In this document: piece after piece, positions 25,551 to 37,568 of the stretch
Position numbering within the stretch: the stretch's first letter is position 1
Layout: every line of letters starts with the position of its first letter
Origin: Poronia punctata
Lineage: Eukaryota; Ascomycota; Sordariomycetes; Xylariales; Xylariaceae
Assembly: GCA_022579005.1 (NCBI GenBank)
Contig: MU401486.1
Span: 62,266 to 126,265 of the forward strand
Reading direction: 5' to 3'
Length of the DNA: 64,000 nucleotides
Program-made: the position numbers and the translations under genes
The notes under the pieces: generated by a model
What the model saw: only the letters and a program-made list of their open reading frames with translations
What the model was told of the DNA's origin: nothing
The model's database searches: none

Positions 25551-28500
25551 GGCCACGAAAAGGAGGAAAGGGCAACCTAGAAAGGGTATGGGAAGGACCG
25601 ACGGGTGCCGGGTTGTGGATGCCAGCAGGCAAGACCCGATCCTAGGTAGCAATAGCGCAATGGGATCCGATATTGAGCAATGAAACAATGATGGGATCCG
25701 TAGGGAACACAAACACAAACACGGTCCTAGTCCCTGCCCCGAGAATGCACGATGCACAGAGACAGAGCAAGCACACAAGCACGCAAGCACCAACCAGGCA
25801 AACAAAATTTGAATCGGCCGATGTGGGAAGTCGTATGCGTGTATGTACACGGTGTAACGACAAGCGTGGTCCAAGTATTTTTCTTTAGTCAAGGATCCGG
25901 AAGTTTAGGTAATGGATATCGTTGGCGCTATGCGGGGAAACACTTTGTTGCGACGAAAGCAACCGAATATCTCAAATGGCGGTAGTATGAGGTGCGATGT
26001 TATTATGATGAAATAGGCAACTCGAGACCAGAGGGTTGGAGCAGGACCAAAGCCTCAGAAATTAACCTTGCCAATAAAAGGGTTGGGTTAGGAACGGGTT
26101 AGACGTGGGAAGAAAACAGTAGACAAGAGGCGCGCGGTGTGATGAGTGGCCGTAAAGATTGGCTGGCCAAGATGGTGTTATAAGGTAATACTTTTAATAC
26201 TACCAGTAGTACACGTAGACTAAGTGGAGGTTGTCGATGGCCGGGCGGATCGAGTAGGCGAAGACTCAAAGTCTGGGGTAGAAAGTCTAAAAACACTGTC
26301 GTCTAATAAAAACCTAAAGCCTGGCTAGACTCTCGGATTTTGTGTCGTGTGCAAGGGAACAACAGCTTTGACAAGAAACAGCTAATGAATTCAAGTGGCA
26401 CGTGAACGGTAAATCAGTGGAGGATAGGGCAGGAAGCTGCTGGACTGGGGACAAGTCAAAGGTTACCAGGAAAGTGCGTCTCCGTAGTTCCATTGATATA
26501 GTATTGATATAGTAAAGCTTACCATAGGGAAATTGCGCGAGTGGCCACATGCGGCTCGTACTGAGGGTCTGCGACCGTTAGTCACAGTTTTCATCATCCA
26601 AGTATTGGGTAATGAAAACAAAGAACCTTGAGTTTCTTGATTATCACCTGACACTCTCAAGCTCTTCTAATTCGCTTGGCAATATCTAAAACCCGTACCG
26701 AAAGACGGTCGGAGCAATGGAATATATGAATAAGAACAATTCAAAAAGAAGTAAATAAATACCAATCTCTTAAGAATCCGTCTACCTCCCCTACTCGTAC
26801 ATATGCTCTATTCTATGCATATTAGACGATTTGGTTACTCTTGAGTGGTTTGAGGTTTTGCCAAGTACCCGGGTACGGAACTGTAAATGCAGCCCTGCTT
26901 GTACCTGCACGTACCTATCTACCTAACCTACCAGCCTATTAAGGTTACTTCTTATCCGTTTCTTGTTGCTCGTGGGAATTTGGAGATCTGACGAAGCGGC
27001 GAAAAGTTACCGAAAATGGAGAAAATCTTTTGCCGTGGGGATGCTGATTGGCCACTCCCTCAAAATTTCTGGCGTCCGGCTAGGTAGCACAGGTCTTTTC
27101 CCTACACGTACTTGCCTGCTGTACACGTAAAACAGGGACGAGTAGGTACATGAGATCTGATAAGGACCCGACCATAACAGGAGGTACCCTTGAGAACCGG
27201 ATTGTCCAATTCTTACCCTGGATGACACGACGAATACATCATATCTCCGTCCTCTTTCGTCAGTCCTGTACCGAACCCGATCTTGGTATATATCCCTGTC
27301 AAACCTGTCTTTAATAGCCGTCTTGCCATCTCAAGAAAGTCTGGGGAAAACAAGCTCATCAAAGTGATACATGTGCAAATAATCTGTCTCGTCGCGGGCT
27401 CTGTCTGACATCCCACAGGGCAAAAGTAACGTATACAGATAAGTGGCTGGTTACCTGGCTCTGCTGTACACCGTTAATGATATCAACATCGTGATTTGAG
27501 TAGACCATCTACACGTAACCTAGGTTCTGCGTTATGTTTTTAGGGGTGTGGTATCCTTTTTGGTCGATGGTAAATTTGGGTATCACTTCGCATTGGGACC
27601 TTGTCATGTCCGAGCCCCGAGTCGCGTCTTCGCCCGACACCGGCGCTGTCATGGCAGTGTACTGCCCAAGGCGAAAAATAGCAACTGAAAAAGAATTTCC
27701 CGCCGCCGAACCGGGGTTCGGCCAATTTCCCGCTGAGTCGGATGACCAGATCGCGGGCGGCCCTAGTCTAATTCATCCACATGTAGACTAAGGTTAGACA
27801 TACATCCTGGTTGATCATTACTCTAAGCCAGGTACGACCTGACAACCAGGGTCGCGCGACACAGCCCCAAGAGTCAGATGCGGTTGTGGTTTTTATGTGT
27901 TTCTTTTCATTCATCCTTCTCATTTGATTGTAACCTCGATTGCTTGCAAACAACATAATAGCACCACCGGGACCCCTGTTTGCGCTTTCTGGCTTCCCGC
28001 GTACCAAGCCGGCGTCGGAGCTGAAGAATTGCTTGTCTGACGTCAACCCATAGAGCCCCTTCAGGCTTGACAAGCCCCTCGAACACACCTCAGCCTTGTT
28101 TAAAGATTTATTACTGTGGGGAAGACGTCGGCATGGTGTTGTCTTGAAACCTGTTGATTTTCTGCACCTTGCATGATATGCAGGAAAAATTGGACACAGA
28201 CACACACATGGTACCCGTCTACTGTGTATGCACTTGCATATAATTATATGTAGCTAACATAATGTTACGTGTATGTTACTTTACTCTACATAGTACAGAA
28301 AACGTTGATCGTCGCTTAGGGGGTTTGCTACGTACGAGTACTCGTACGTGTAATATGTTTACTTCCCCCTTCTTGACACCCGGGGCTAGTCTATATTGAA
28401 TCATCTACAGCAGTTTACCGCCGGGACGGCCGGGATTCTTGTGCCGTATGCCCAGGTATTATACAACCCGCTCCCTGATCTTATACCTACTCCTCTTATT

Positions 28501-29498
28501 ACTGAATACTCGTAATAATAAGTGTATATATACCAGTAGCATAACAAAGAACCGGGCCCCCGCTATATCAAGTTCCCCGTACCCCATAACTCAAGCTCAA
28601 AGGTTGCAGCTATAAACAGGGGTTTGCATATTGTATCGAGGTAAAATGAGACACTATCTACCACCTATATGTAAGATGTTACCCCTCCTGTAACACGGTA
28701 TCTACCTTGCCCAGCTGGCTATGAAATCGCAGAATCTACCTGTGTTCTACGTTGAGGCCAAATAGACGCTTGCCAGAAATAGACGCATGCCAAAAACTCG
28801 TGAATCAGTAAAATACCTACACATACATAGACAAGAATATCTTCAACTACTCAACTCTAACCATGGTATCCACCACGAACAGATAGTTATTTGCTATCGG
28901 TCAGATTAGTTAGTCCGACGTACATATATATGTGTACAGCACAGAGTGAATAACTGCGGCGGATCCTAATAAGTAGTTTTATACATTTTTTTTGCGAGTA
29001 GGACAGGGACTCTCCTGTCGACATATACTCAACCAGTTTTACGTGTACGGCAGAGAACAAATATGGCTTGGAGGTAGCCTGGCCTTGAAACGAGAAGCGA
29101 GGCTTTTTCATTGTGTTTGTAATAATAGTCGTTGTTCCCGCTGATGAAGATATAATATAGAAAAGAGAAGAATCCGGAGGTATTGCTTTTTCCGACCGTA
29201 CATAGCCATCGGCGCCATCCCATCAGTCCGAACGAGAACGCCTCTTCAAAAGCAACGCAAAGCAATGTCATATACTGCACCCAAAGGCTCAAAGCCGAAA
29301 GACGCCGGTGGTTCCCAAACACGAAGTTGAAACACGTTTCCTCAGACCCCGTTCGCCGCGGAGAGCCGCGCAAGCCGTACACCTTATATGTACTCCATGT
29401 ACAATGTCGACCACTAACGCCTAACAACGCATATATGTGTTGGAAATCGCCAGCCCCAAAGCATTTACCCATTCCCCAGAGTGTCGCAGGTCGTATTT
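25551..29498. other. Long intergenic stretch, no supported gene
   Basis: About 4 kb without a supported gene. It holds a perfect 20-bp palindrome at 28330-28349 and numerous TACGTA/ACGAGTAC motifs. A 145-codon minus-strand frame ending at 27768 and other frames near 29029-29512 have no recognisable similarity and overlap each other on opposite strands. Confidence 0.55.
28330..28349. repeat. Perfect 20-bp palindrome
   Basis: The sequence ACGTACGAGTACTCGTACGT is its own reverse complement. It is the longest example of a CGTAC/GAGTAC motif that recurs in many intergenic parts of the window. Confidence 0.9.
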
Positions 29499-31672
29499 CT
29501 ATTTCCCATTGACCTTCTTTCCTGTCTTGATCCGGTCTTTACAATTATCACAGTACCATTTCACTAGTGAAAGCGTTAGCCGACCGTTCTTGCCAGGCTG
29601 GGCGTGTCCGCACTTACTGTTGGATGGTGGGGCCGCCTTCAGGCCAACACAGTCAAGATGGAACCATTCACGTTCGCAATCAGTAGCGTCGCACGCCACC
29701 ATCTCACCGTAACTAACACCGTTGCAGTAGCAATAGAGTGGCTCATCCGCGTCAACCTCGCCGTCTTCTTCGCCACGGCTGTTGCCATTGGTGCCTTCGC
29801 CGATGATCCGTGTGGGAATAGTATGCTGAGACGCGCCCTTTTTATGACTTCTTTTCGCCGTCGTCGTCGATGAGTTTCTTGAAGCCCGAGACCTCGGTGT
29901 CGCATCTGGAAAGCCGCCAAGCGCAGGCGTAGAAGGTTTGCTAGCCCGTCCACTTTTTGTCGTGACCACCGCTGTGGTGGCCGGCCCCTGGTTTTGGCTA
30001 GGCTCTGCTTTTGACAATTCTACATCGTCTGCTTTTGGAGGGTTGTCTTTCTTGTTGCTGTGACTGTTCGCCACGCTAGGTGCATGACTACTTGGCTCTT
30101 CTTTGCTGGCTTCGGTCTTGATAAGGGGAGCTGGTTCTTTCGTGCTTCTGGGTTCGACTGAAGCTCGCGGGCCGTTGGGCAATGGTGGCGCCTCTGGAGG
30201 AGCGGAAGTGATGCCATTTGGTCGATTTGATGCGGACGAAGCAGGCCGTTGCCGGTTGTTCTCTACGTTGGACTGAATAGAGTTCTGTCGTGCCCGTGAA
30301 GAAGCCGGACGCGGTGCCGCGACAGCTGATGGGGCGGGGGAACCGCGTGTGGTAGGTTTGTCTCCCGGCGTGGGTTGTGGGGTTGGGGACGGAACCGATG
30401 GAGAAAGCGCGGCGGAAGCGAGAGCGGTTTTGCTGAGAGGAATTAGCCAGAGAAACAAAGGCACGATTATGGTCAACGAGGGACTAACCTCTTCTTCGAT
30501 GCGCCGTTGGTGGTTGGCAAAGCCTTGCGCTTCTTGGCCGGTTCGGGTGCTGGTGTAGCTCGCGGGCTCGCATTTTTCGGTTTCGGAGCATTATTCCCAA
30601 AGACGGAGCTCATAGCACGTTCCATAGGCTGCCCGCCATTGGCTGCTGCCTTACTATTATTCTCAACCTTTCGCCTCTTGGAAGGGGGGTTACTGTTAGT
30701 GTTGGCTCCCGCGGTAATACCCAGACCCACTGGCGTAGCAGGGTCGGCGCCTTTCCGTGTTTTACCGCCGCCATGTGTCTTCTTTGGGGCCTCGCCCTTT
30801 TGCTTGCCATCATGGTCGTCGGCGTCGGAATCTAGATGCTGGTTCTTGGCGCCTCTTTTTGCTTGAAGAGCTTGTTTCCTAGCGTCACTCCGAGCCGCTG
30901 CCGCTTCCTCGACCTGGAGCTGCTGCGCGGCGGCAGTGATGACGGCGGCTCCATCCCGGCGCGATCGTTCTGCTTGGTTCGCTCGATTGACCCGATTTTC
31001 GGGGTAGGCCCAGTGCGTAGTACTACCCCATTTCGCTTCATCGCTGAACTCGTTTTCGAGGTGTGGCCAGACATCATTGATGCGAGCGAGCTGCTTGGAA
31101 AGCGCTTCATTCGCTGTCGATATGACGTGGTTCTTCTCTTCCAGAGAGACAAGCATCTCTTGAATCTTGTATGCAGTCTGAAGAAAAAGTGATCGTCTTG
31201 GTACGTTACTAGCGTCAAAGACGGTCGAGGCACGGGATTCGTTAAGGGAGCCGGGAGCGGGTTGACCATTCGAGCTGTTCTGGGCGCTCATCGGTGCCGA
31301 GGCTGGCGCAACACTGCTGGAGCCATCGCGGGTATTTCGAGGTTCGGGGGGCTCCGATTTGAGCGTAGCCTCGACAAGCTTGAATAGGACCTCTTCAGGA
31401 GCAAATATTTTGGCGTCGACCTCTTTCAATAACGTAAAATGTCGGACAAGGTCTTTAGGTAGAGAAGTAATGGCGTCGGTAAAATGGGTAATGGCAGGAA
31501 ATATGTCGATAGGCTGGTCATGATTCTGGCCCCCGCCCAGCGGCTCCCGACCAGCATGAGGACGCGAAGGCCCCGACGTCGATCTGGGAGGGTTTGTTCG
31601 TGTCTGGCGAACGGGCTGGGCCCTCCTCGTTGAAGGGCCCGCCTCAGCTTGCGGTGGTTTAGCCGTCTTCAT
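29499..31672 (-). CDS. ING-family PHD-finger chromatin protein, Pho23-like
   Basis: A nuclear histone-tail reader, probably a subunit of a histone deacetylase (Rpd3L/Pho23-type) or acetyltransferase complex. Three exons (31672-30489, 30432-29618, 29563-29499) encode 687 residues. The N-terminal ING domain starts at FPAITHFTDAITSLPKDLVR and continues HFTLLKEVDAKIF, with a second helical block SLFLQTAYKIQEMLVSLEEKN. A long basic, Ser/Pro/Ala-rich disordered middle follows. The C-terminal PHD finger has all C4HC3 ligands: CYC, then MVACDATDCEREWFHLDCVGL, then WYCDNC. The second intron splits the PHD finger. The size and long linker suit filamentous-fungal Pho23 rather than Yng2, but I cannot separate these by eye with certainty. 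An upstream in-frame TTG was ignored. Confidence 0.88.
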
Positions 31673-32895
31673 GCTGGATCCCAAAACCTAATAGCGCGCG
31701 GGTGAAGAGATGGAAGACAACTGTCCGCCTTGACAAAGTTGAGCAACAACGGGGAACACTTAATACAGGGGCAGCACGAGGGTATATTAAGTCGACAGGT
31801 TAAGTGCAAAATAACTACTTCAAATAATGAGGCTTAAGCCATCTTGGACTGGACAGGTGCGGCAACGAAATGTGTGAGAAACGCGACAGAGAATGTAGAG
31901 GCGGAGGCGCAAAACTGTGAGGACCACAGCGGTTTGCAAGAGACTGACGGCACCAGACCAAGCCGACTGGATACCTCCTGGTTGCAAGCTGCACGCTCAC
32001 GCTGTACTAGGTACCGGGTTCCAGTAGGCTTCAGTGGTTTAAATTCGGTACTAATCACTTTTAAGTAGGTCCCGTAGATAAGTACATACAGAGGCACGTA
32101 CCTAGTTTGGCTGACCCCTCTCCATTTTACTTGGTATACCCCCGTTTTGGCTTACACACCTACAGTTCTCTAGCCTCTACTTCTCGTACATATACAAGTA
32201 CAGGCAGGTATGATACTGATAGCGACTATCAGATCTAATACCACACTCGTGGAGTGCAAAGCTGCAACCACAGTGCTTCTGATAAGATAAAAGACGTCCA
32301 GGTCAGGGACCTACCTGCTATAATAAGTCTGATCTACCTTCTGCAGTGTTGTCTTGCCTTATCACGCACTTGGGATACCTGAGAGTTGACCAAGACGTCA
32401 GTGTGCCCCTCTATCTAGGGCTTAAGATATGCCTTACATTAGATGTTGATACGGCATCAGAAATATGAACAGCATGCTCTTTTGGCCCTCTATAAACTAG
32501 ACCTTGTAGTTATTGCATGTTAGTAGAAAGGTCGAAATGTGTATATATCCCCCTACTTATCAAAATCTGCAACTGCATGAGCCCGCCGCTCTCCGGAGTC
32601 CGGAGAGAGTGAATACGGGATACCTTCAAGTAGACTCCAGGTACTAACCATTGACATGGCACGACACTACGTCTGTACTACATCAGCACAGTAGTAGGCA
32701 AATACCAGTGCACCTCGTAGAGCCCAAGCACACTCAACGCCAATGCCCAATTAGTGATGTATATATTATGTAGGGCCTTGGACACAGTAATCGGTCTGAA
32801 TCGCTCAAGCAATGCTGCAACACAAAGAGGTATAAGGGGTCGTCCCATGCCATTCCCAATCTCCAAACCTCCCTCGCGACTTTGGCTCTGCCAGC
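31673..32895. other. Intergenic
   Basis: No gene is seen. A few opposite-strand frames at 31815-32097 overlap each other. Scattered GGTACC/TACCTAC motifs are present. Confidence 0.6.
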
Positions 32896-34058
32896 TTAGT
32901 ATTTCCGCGACCCTGCCTCTTTCTCGAGCAACTTCTTCTGTCTCCATTGCCACTCAAGCAGCACGGGTACGAAATGCCACAGATCGAACTCTGGCCAGAA
33001 ACATTTGAGGAAGAAAATATGTGTATCCTCATGGCACTGCCACAACATGAAGTCGCTCAACCTAGTGACATTGCTGGTTCGGATGAAAATGTCGAGTGGC
33101 GGGCACTCTGCAGTATACATGTGGCTATTGATGGTGTCGGCCGTAATATTCTCTGGGTTGGGCAACCGGATTGGCCTGGCCGTCGTCGATTGCAACGGGG
33201 GTGACTCGGGATCTAGAGCGGTAGTCGAAGACATCGAGTCGTCCAGATCTGAAAGGGCCCCGCTGTCGGGCGAAGCCTCACTGATTGAATCTAGAGACCC
33301 GGCCAACTTTGAGTGTTTTGATCTTATCTTTTGCGTGATCCTCGATTGCGAGAACGGCTGGTTGGAAGGCCGTGATGGTGAAGTGAATTCGTCAATTGTC
33401 GACTTGATCGCGCTGGTCATTTCGGCTCTGGAGGTATATGGGAAGCATATATTAAGAACCGCACTACCAACAGGTTAGCGTCGCCATATTACAAGGTGAA
33501 TGTTGGTGGATATCGCACTCTTTATTGTGTTTTGTCATCTCCACGGCACGGTCAACAAAGGGCAGGACGTCGTCTGGGATGAGGTCTCGCTCCCCCAGCA
33601 CACGGATGCATGCCCCATACCGATCGAGCAATTCTCCATGTTGTACAAGCTGCTCAAGTTTTACTTTTGCCATCGCCATCAAGCCCTTGACCTCGCCACG
33701 AGGCCGGTTGAAATTTTCGATGCTGAAGGCGTAAACTGTCACAACCTTGACGCCACATTTGTAGCAGATCTCGAGTACCTTCCATGCGACATATACGTTA
33801 ATAGGGAGTGGTAGATTTGGAATCGCCAACGCTTACTCTTGCTAGGGCCTCAAAGCCGAGATGGTGACCCTCTATTGTCTCAATTTTATGATTCTTTGCA
33901 AATCGTCTATTTCCGTCCATCTCAAAAGCGACATGTTTAGGAACCGGGCCCTGCTTCAGCGTGTTGATAAGGAGCCCCCGCGCACCATTGATGAACCATT
34001 CTGCCGGAGGGGACTTCCAGAACCAATTTCTAATGCGGGACAGGTATAGGTCAGACAT
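32896..34058 (-). CDS. RER2: cis-Prenyltransferase (dehydrodolichyl diphosphate synthase, Rer2-type)
   Basis: This enzyme extends farnesyl diphosphate with isopentenyl units to make the dolichol precursor used in protein glycosylation, at the ER. Three exons (34058-33837, 33778-33519, 33463-32896) encode 349 residues; introns are 33779-33836 and 33464-33518. All family motifs are present: HVAFEMDGNRRFAK with the catalytic Asp, then GHHLGFEALARVLEIC. Next come TVYAFSIENFNRP, DAVLNICFPYTSRAEM spanning the second junction, and DIFIRTSNVTRLSDFMLWQC. Between the last two lies a Ser/Pro-rich insert of about 95 residues. It is longer than in yeast and probably a disordered loop. The start MSDLYLSRIRNWFW was chosen because it opens with the expected amphipathic segment. 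The gene is divergent from the rhomboid-like gene across a 0.9-kb spacer. Confidence 0.92.
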
Positions 34059-34969
34059 GACGCGTCGTTGGGTACCGCACGGGTTCGCAATTCGCAAATG
34101 CTTGATTTAGGTGCTTTGCAATATGTGACTGGAATGTATGCAGTTCTAGGATGTGCTAGCCAATTGAACGTTCCGTGCCGATGGTTGTATGGAAGGGTTT
34201 GTCTGTGAACCCATGTGGTAGAAGATGGCGATAAGAACGGGAATGCAATTGTGTCGGCAGGCAACGTGATGCTGCGCCGAGAATTATGACGACGACCCAA
34301 TGGCTTCAATTAACTTGATGGACAAGTAATAATAGAGCAATTCAGGATAGCATTTGGACAGAGCTACGTACTCGTAATTTGGAGTATGTCAAGGTTACTT
34401 GTATACATCTACATCAGGTAACCTTTAAGCACCTAATATGTGATTTCGTACAACTTATATACGCAAGTACTTAGTATTCAAGTACATGTGGATATGGCTA
34501 GGCTGACATTAATAGGCCCATACCTCTAATGGTTTGTACTTGTACGAGTATACTCTTGATGTACATTTTTTGGGTCTGCAGATCTGAACAAGGTAGCCTC
34601 AACTGGTCAACTCTTGACAATACACCTTGTTAACCCCTCTTGCAAGCCATTGTCAGTACCTCGAGCTCTGGAATGGGTGATAGGTTGGTTATTATCTGAT
34701 TTTGCGGCCTCCGGATTTCCTGGGCACTATACTACCTACGATACGGCTGCAAATCATCATCTAGTTAAGCCAAAAGGTCAACACACATAGGTTGGCGGTT
34801 AACTATGATCGATTCCACCGCGTTCCACCTCAAGTGTTCTTCAAGCTGCTGAGCGCACTGCGCATATCTCCCTTCCGCAATACAAGCAATACAAACTGAG
34901 ACCGGACCTACCATGCTCCGATGACATCCCTGAACTCCTGAACGCCCTGAAGAGACCATCCTTGTCATC
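34059..34969. other. Divergent intergenic spacer
   Basis: About 0.9 kb between two divergent genes; it should hold both promoters. I see no gene, only repeated GTACTTGTA/CGAGTA-type motifs. Confidence 0.6.
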
Positions 34970-35860
34970 ATGTCGTTTACGAACGCGCCGGTGACGCGCA
35001 GCCTTGTCTATGGCCTCCTCGGCATGTCCATAGCCGCTAGTCTGCTAGATATCAAACATTATTTCTACATTATCGTTGACTTGCACCTCTGGCGTTTCCA
35101 CCAGACCTGGCGAGCACTGGTCTATCAGCTATGCTATACTAACTCTTCTGAGGTGTTATTTGCCGCCATGGCCCTGTATAATATGAGGTCGGTGGAGAGA
35201 CTATGGGGATCGCGGAAGTATGCTGTAAGTGTCTGCCACCCGGCACCTCCTGCAGAAAGGTTGTCTTTTGCTAACAGTAGCCGTCGACCCCAGACATTCA
35301 TATTGGTTACGTTCCTTTTGACGAGCCTTTTGGGCCCTGCTATCCTAGCCCTCCTTCTGAGGCCTCTTACCTTCGGTCTGTTCAATTATCTTCCGGCCGG
35401 TCCAACCCCGGTCATATTTGCCGTTCTCGCCCAGTTCCATGCCATGATACCCCATACCTACAAGTACAGAATAGCCACCTCGATTTCGCAATCGCCCAAC
35501 GACCAGTTCGAAGGTCTTACCTTTTCGGACAAGTCGTACAGATACCTGCTGGCGCTACAGCTGGCGCTCTTTCAGTGGCCCGGCTCTATCCTAGGGGCCG
35601 TGATTGGATGGGTTGTAGGGTATGCATGGCGTATGGAGGTTCTGCCAAGGTCCTTGATGCGCTGGCGCATACCAGGCTGGATCGTAGGCATTCGGTCGCC
35701 TCGAAGAAGTCAAGAATTTGAGGGTCTAAGGCGAAGACTGGAGGATGAAGGCACACCAACCGCAGCAGCAACCGGAGTAGAGGGGCAGACAGGAATCGAG
35801 AGCGGACGGCGGAGGACTATGGGCCAACAGGTCATGGACCAATTTCAAGGAGCTTTCTAG
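34970..35860 (+). CDS. Rhomboid-like ER membrane protein (UBAC2/Dsc2-type)
   Basis: A multi-pass membrane protein, probably a catalytically dead rhomboid that recruits membrane substrates to an ER or Golgi ubiquitin ligase (Dsc2/UBAC2 group). Two exons (34970-35224, 35294-35860) encode 273 residues. The family's N-terminal block is seen: NAPVTRSLVYG, then RFHQTWRALVYQLCYTNSSE, with NMRSVERLWGSRKYA|TFILVTF across the splice. Four to five hydrophobic segments follow, including LFQWPGSILGAVIGWVVGYAW. No Ser-His rhomboid catalytic pair is evident. The C-terminal 60 residues are charged, and I see no clear UBA domain. The intron 35225-35293 is 69 bp, has no stop in frame, and would add 23 residues if retained. 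Confidence 0.8.
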   Translation: MSFTNAPVTRSLVYGLLGMSIAASLLDIKHYFYIIVDLHLWRFHQTWRALVYQLCYTNSSEVLFAAMALYNMRSVERLWGSRKYAVSVCHPAPPAERLSFANSSRRPQTFILVTFLLTSLLGPAILALLLRPLTFGLFNYLPAGPTPVIFAVLAQFHAMIPHTYKYRIATSISQSPNDQFEGLTFSDKSYRYLLALQLALFQWPGSILGAVIGWVVGYAWRMEVLPRSLMRWRIPGWIVGIRSPRRSQEFEGLRRRLEDEGTPTAAATGVEGQTGIESGRRRTMGQQVMDQFQGAF

Positions 35861-37568
35861 AGGGTTTGGGCAATAAAAGATGGGCATAAGTACCCAACTC
35901 ATATTCGCCATGTGATGGTTTATGCCTATGCTTCCTCGATGACGGATGTCTTTGCACCGAGAGAGCCGGTTGATCAATAACCCGGCTCTAGAATCTACTT
36001 TATGCCCGACCAATTCCCACATATGGCGGACCCAACCCACCACGCTTAACACGTCAGACAGGAGCGGGGACACATGACGCTCGGTTGATACAGAGAACGC
36101 GCATTTGCTCCATATTTAGAGAGCAGCTGGGCGGATCTGATAACTACACGTCGGTAGGCTGGTATTTCCGATGACGGTGGTCCGAAGCGACAACGTTTAC
36201 ATGAGGCCCTGGTTCGTATCTGCCGCTGGGATCGAGATGAAAATCCGCTATGTAGGAGGAGTAAGCACAATCTGCGATCCAGTAGTACACGTAGGTTAAG
36301 TAGGTAAAGATCTGTTGATATTATCGCTGAACTTTTGAAATTGGCCCAGAGCAAGTTTGAACACGACGCGTGCTCACATTGCCGACTTTTGATAATGTAA
36401 TCTCGGCACTGATGTAACGCAGCGTTTGTCCCGCGGATGGAGAGCTCATAAAATATCAGTTGGGCTCTATCAGCGCATCTGGACGCGTTAAATAATAATA
36501 TTCAATGATATAGTGGCGTCGCCTCAATCTGGGGGTATACACGTACGGGTACATTCCACCCCCCTTTCGTCTTTTCCCAAGACGTCGCATCATCAAGATG
36601 GAAGTGCCCCACAATATTAAATATTAGGGAATTGGGGTGCTGTGGGAGCATCGTATGCTACCAATATTTTCTTGCCGGCCGTACTGTAAAATCTTACAAG
36701 TGTATACTCGTATTTACTACCTCTTCTCAAGCTTGTACATGTCTACGGGTAAAAGTAAGCATTATACAGGACAGGCCATAGGCAACCATGTACATAGTAC
36801 GCGCACTCATGTCGAGGTTTCAAATTACCGTCAGGACCTCGAAGGAACGTGATATCTCTAAATTCTCAGCTTGCTAGCCACAGCCGCAATAACAAGTACC
36901 CAAAACAATTTAGCAAAATGGAGTAATGAAGCACCGGCTCGACGGAGTTACATGGGGCAGTAGCATCCATCCCGGTCTAGCGTGCCTGTAAGGTCGTGCT
37001 AACCCCTGACATGCTCCTGCGTTTTGTAGGTGGTTGACTGTAAAAAGGGTGTCCACTGATAATACTGTACGAACAACGCTAAAAGTACGTGTCGGGTACC
37101 TGAGGTTAGGTGGGTACAAGGTTTTAAAGTAGGTACCCTTTTTGCAGGCAAAGGGCACTTTAGTCCTCTTCCGTCCTTGCCCAGATCATTGAACTTATGG
37201 CTTCATAAAACTCCTTTTCTTGCGGTTGACTCAGCTTGTCGCAACCCGTCGTCGCTATTATCTCTCCAATCTTGTCCACATCCGGTTTCTTTCCCCTCGG
37301 GCCTGTTTTGGATCGTTGGTGAATTACGAGTGTCTCGTTTCGAGTCGCAATCTCCCGGTAAACTGAGACCTGATCGCATTGATCCGTTGTGCTTGATCAG
37401 ATACCGAGCTACATCGTTCGCAAACATCAACCAGTCTTGTAATTCACATCGACACTACACCACCATCAATTCCCGAATTCTACTCCCACCCGAGATCTTG
37501 CCCGCCTCGACTCTGATTGCGCTCGCTTCGTCATGGTTTCGAGCTAGCAATATCGCAACGCGGCAAAG
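35861..37568. other. Intergenic, including the leader of the Uds1 gene
   Basis: No gene is supported. The last 350 bases before 37569 are pyrimidine-rich, like a leader. Small frames near 36046-36354 and 37177-37572 are not convincing. Confidence 0.55.

Noticed and set aside
27768..28205. 145-codon minus-strand frame
   Set aside because: No similarity or domain; biased to Arg/Ser/Lys as expected by chance.
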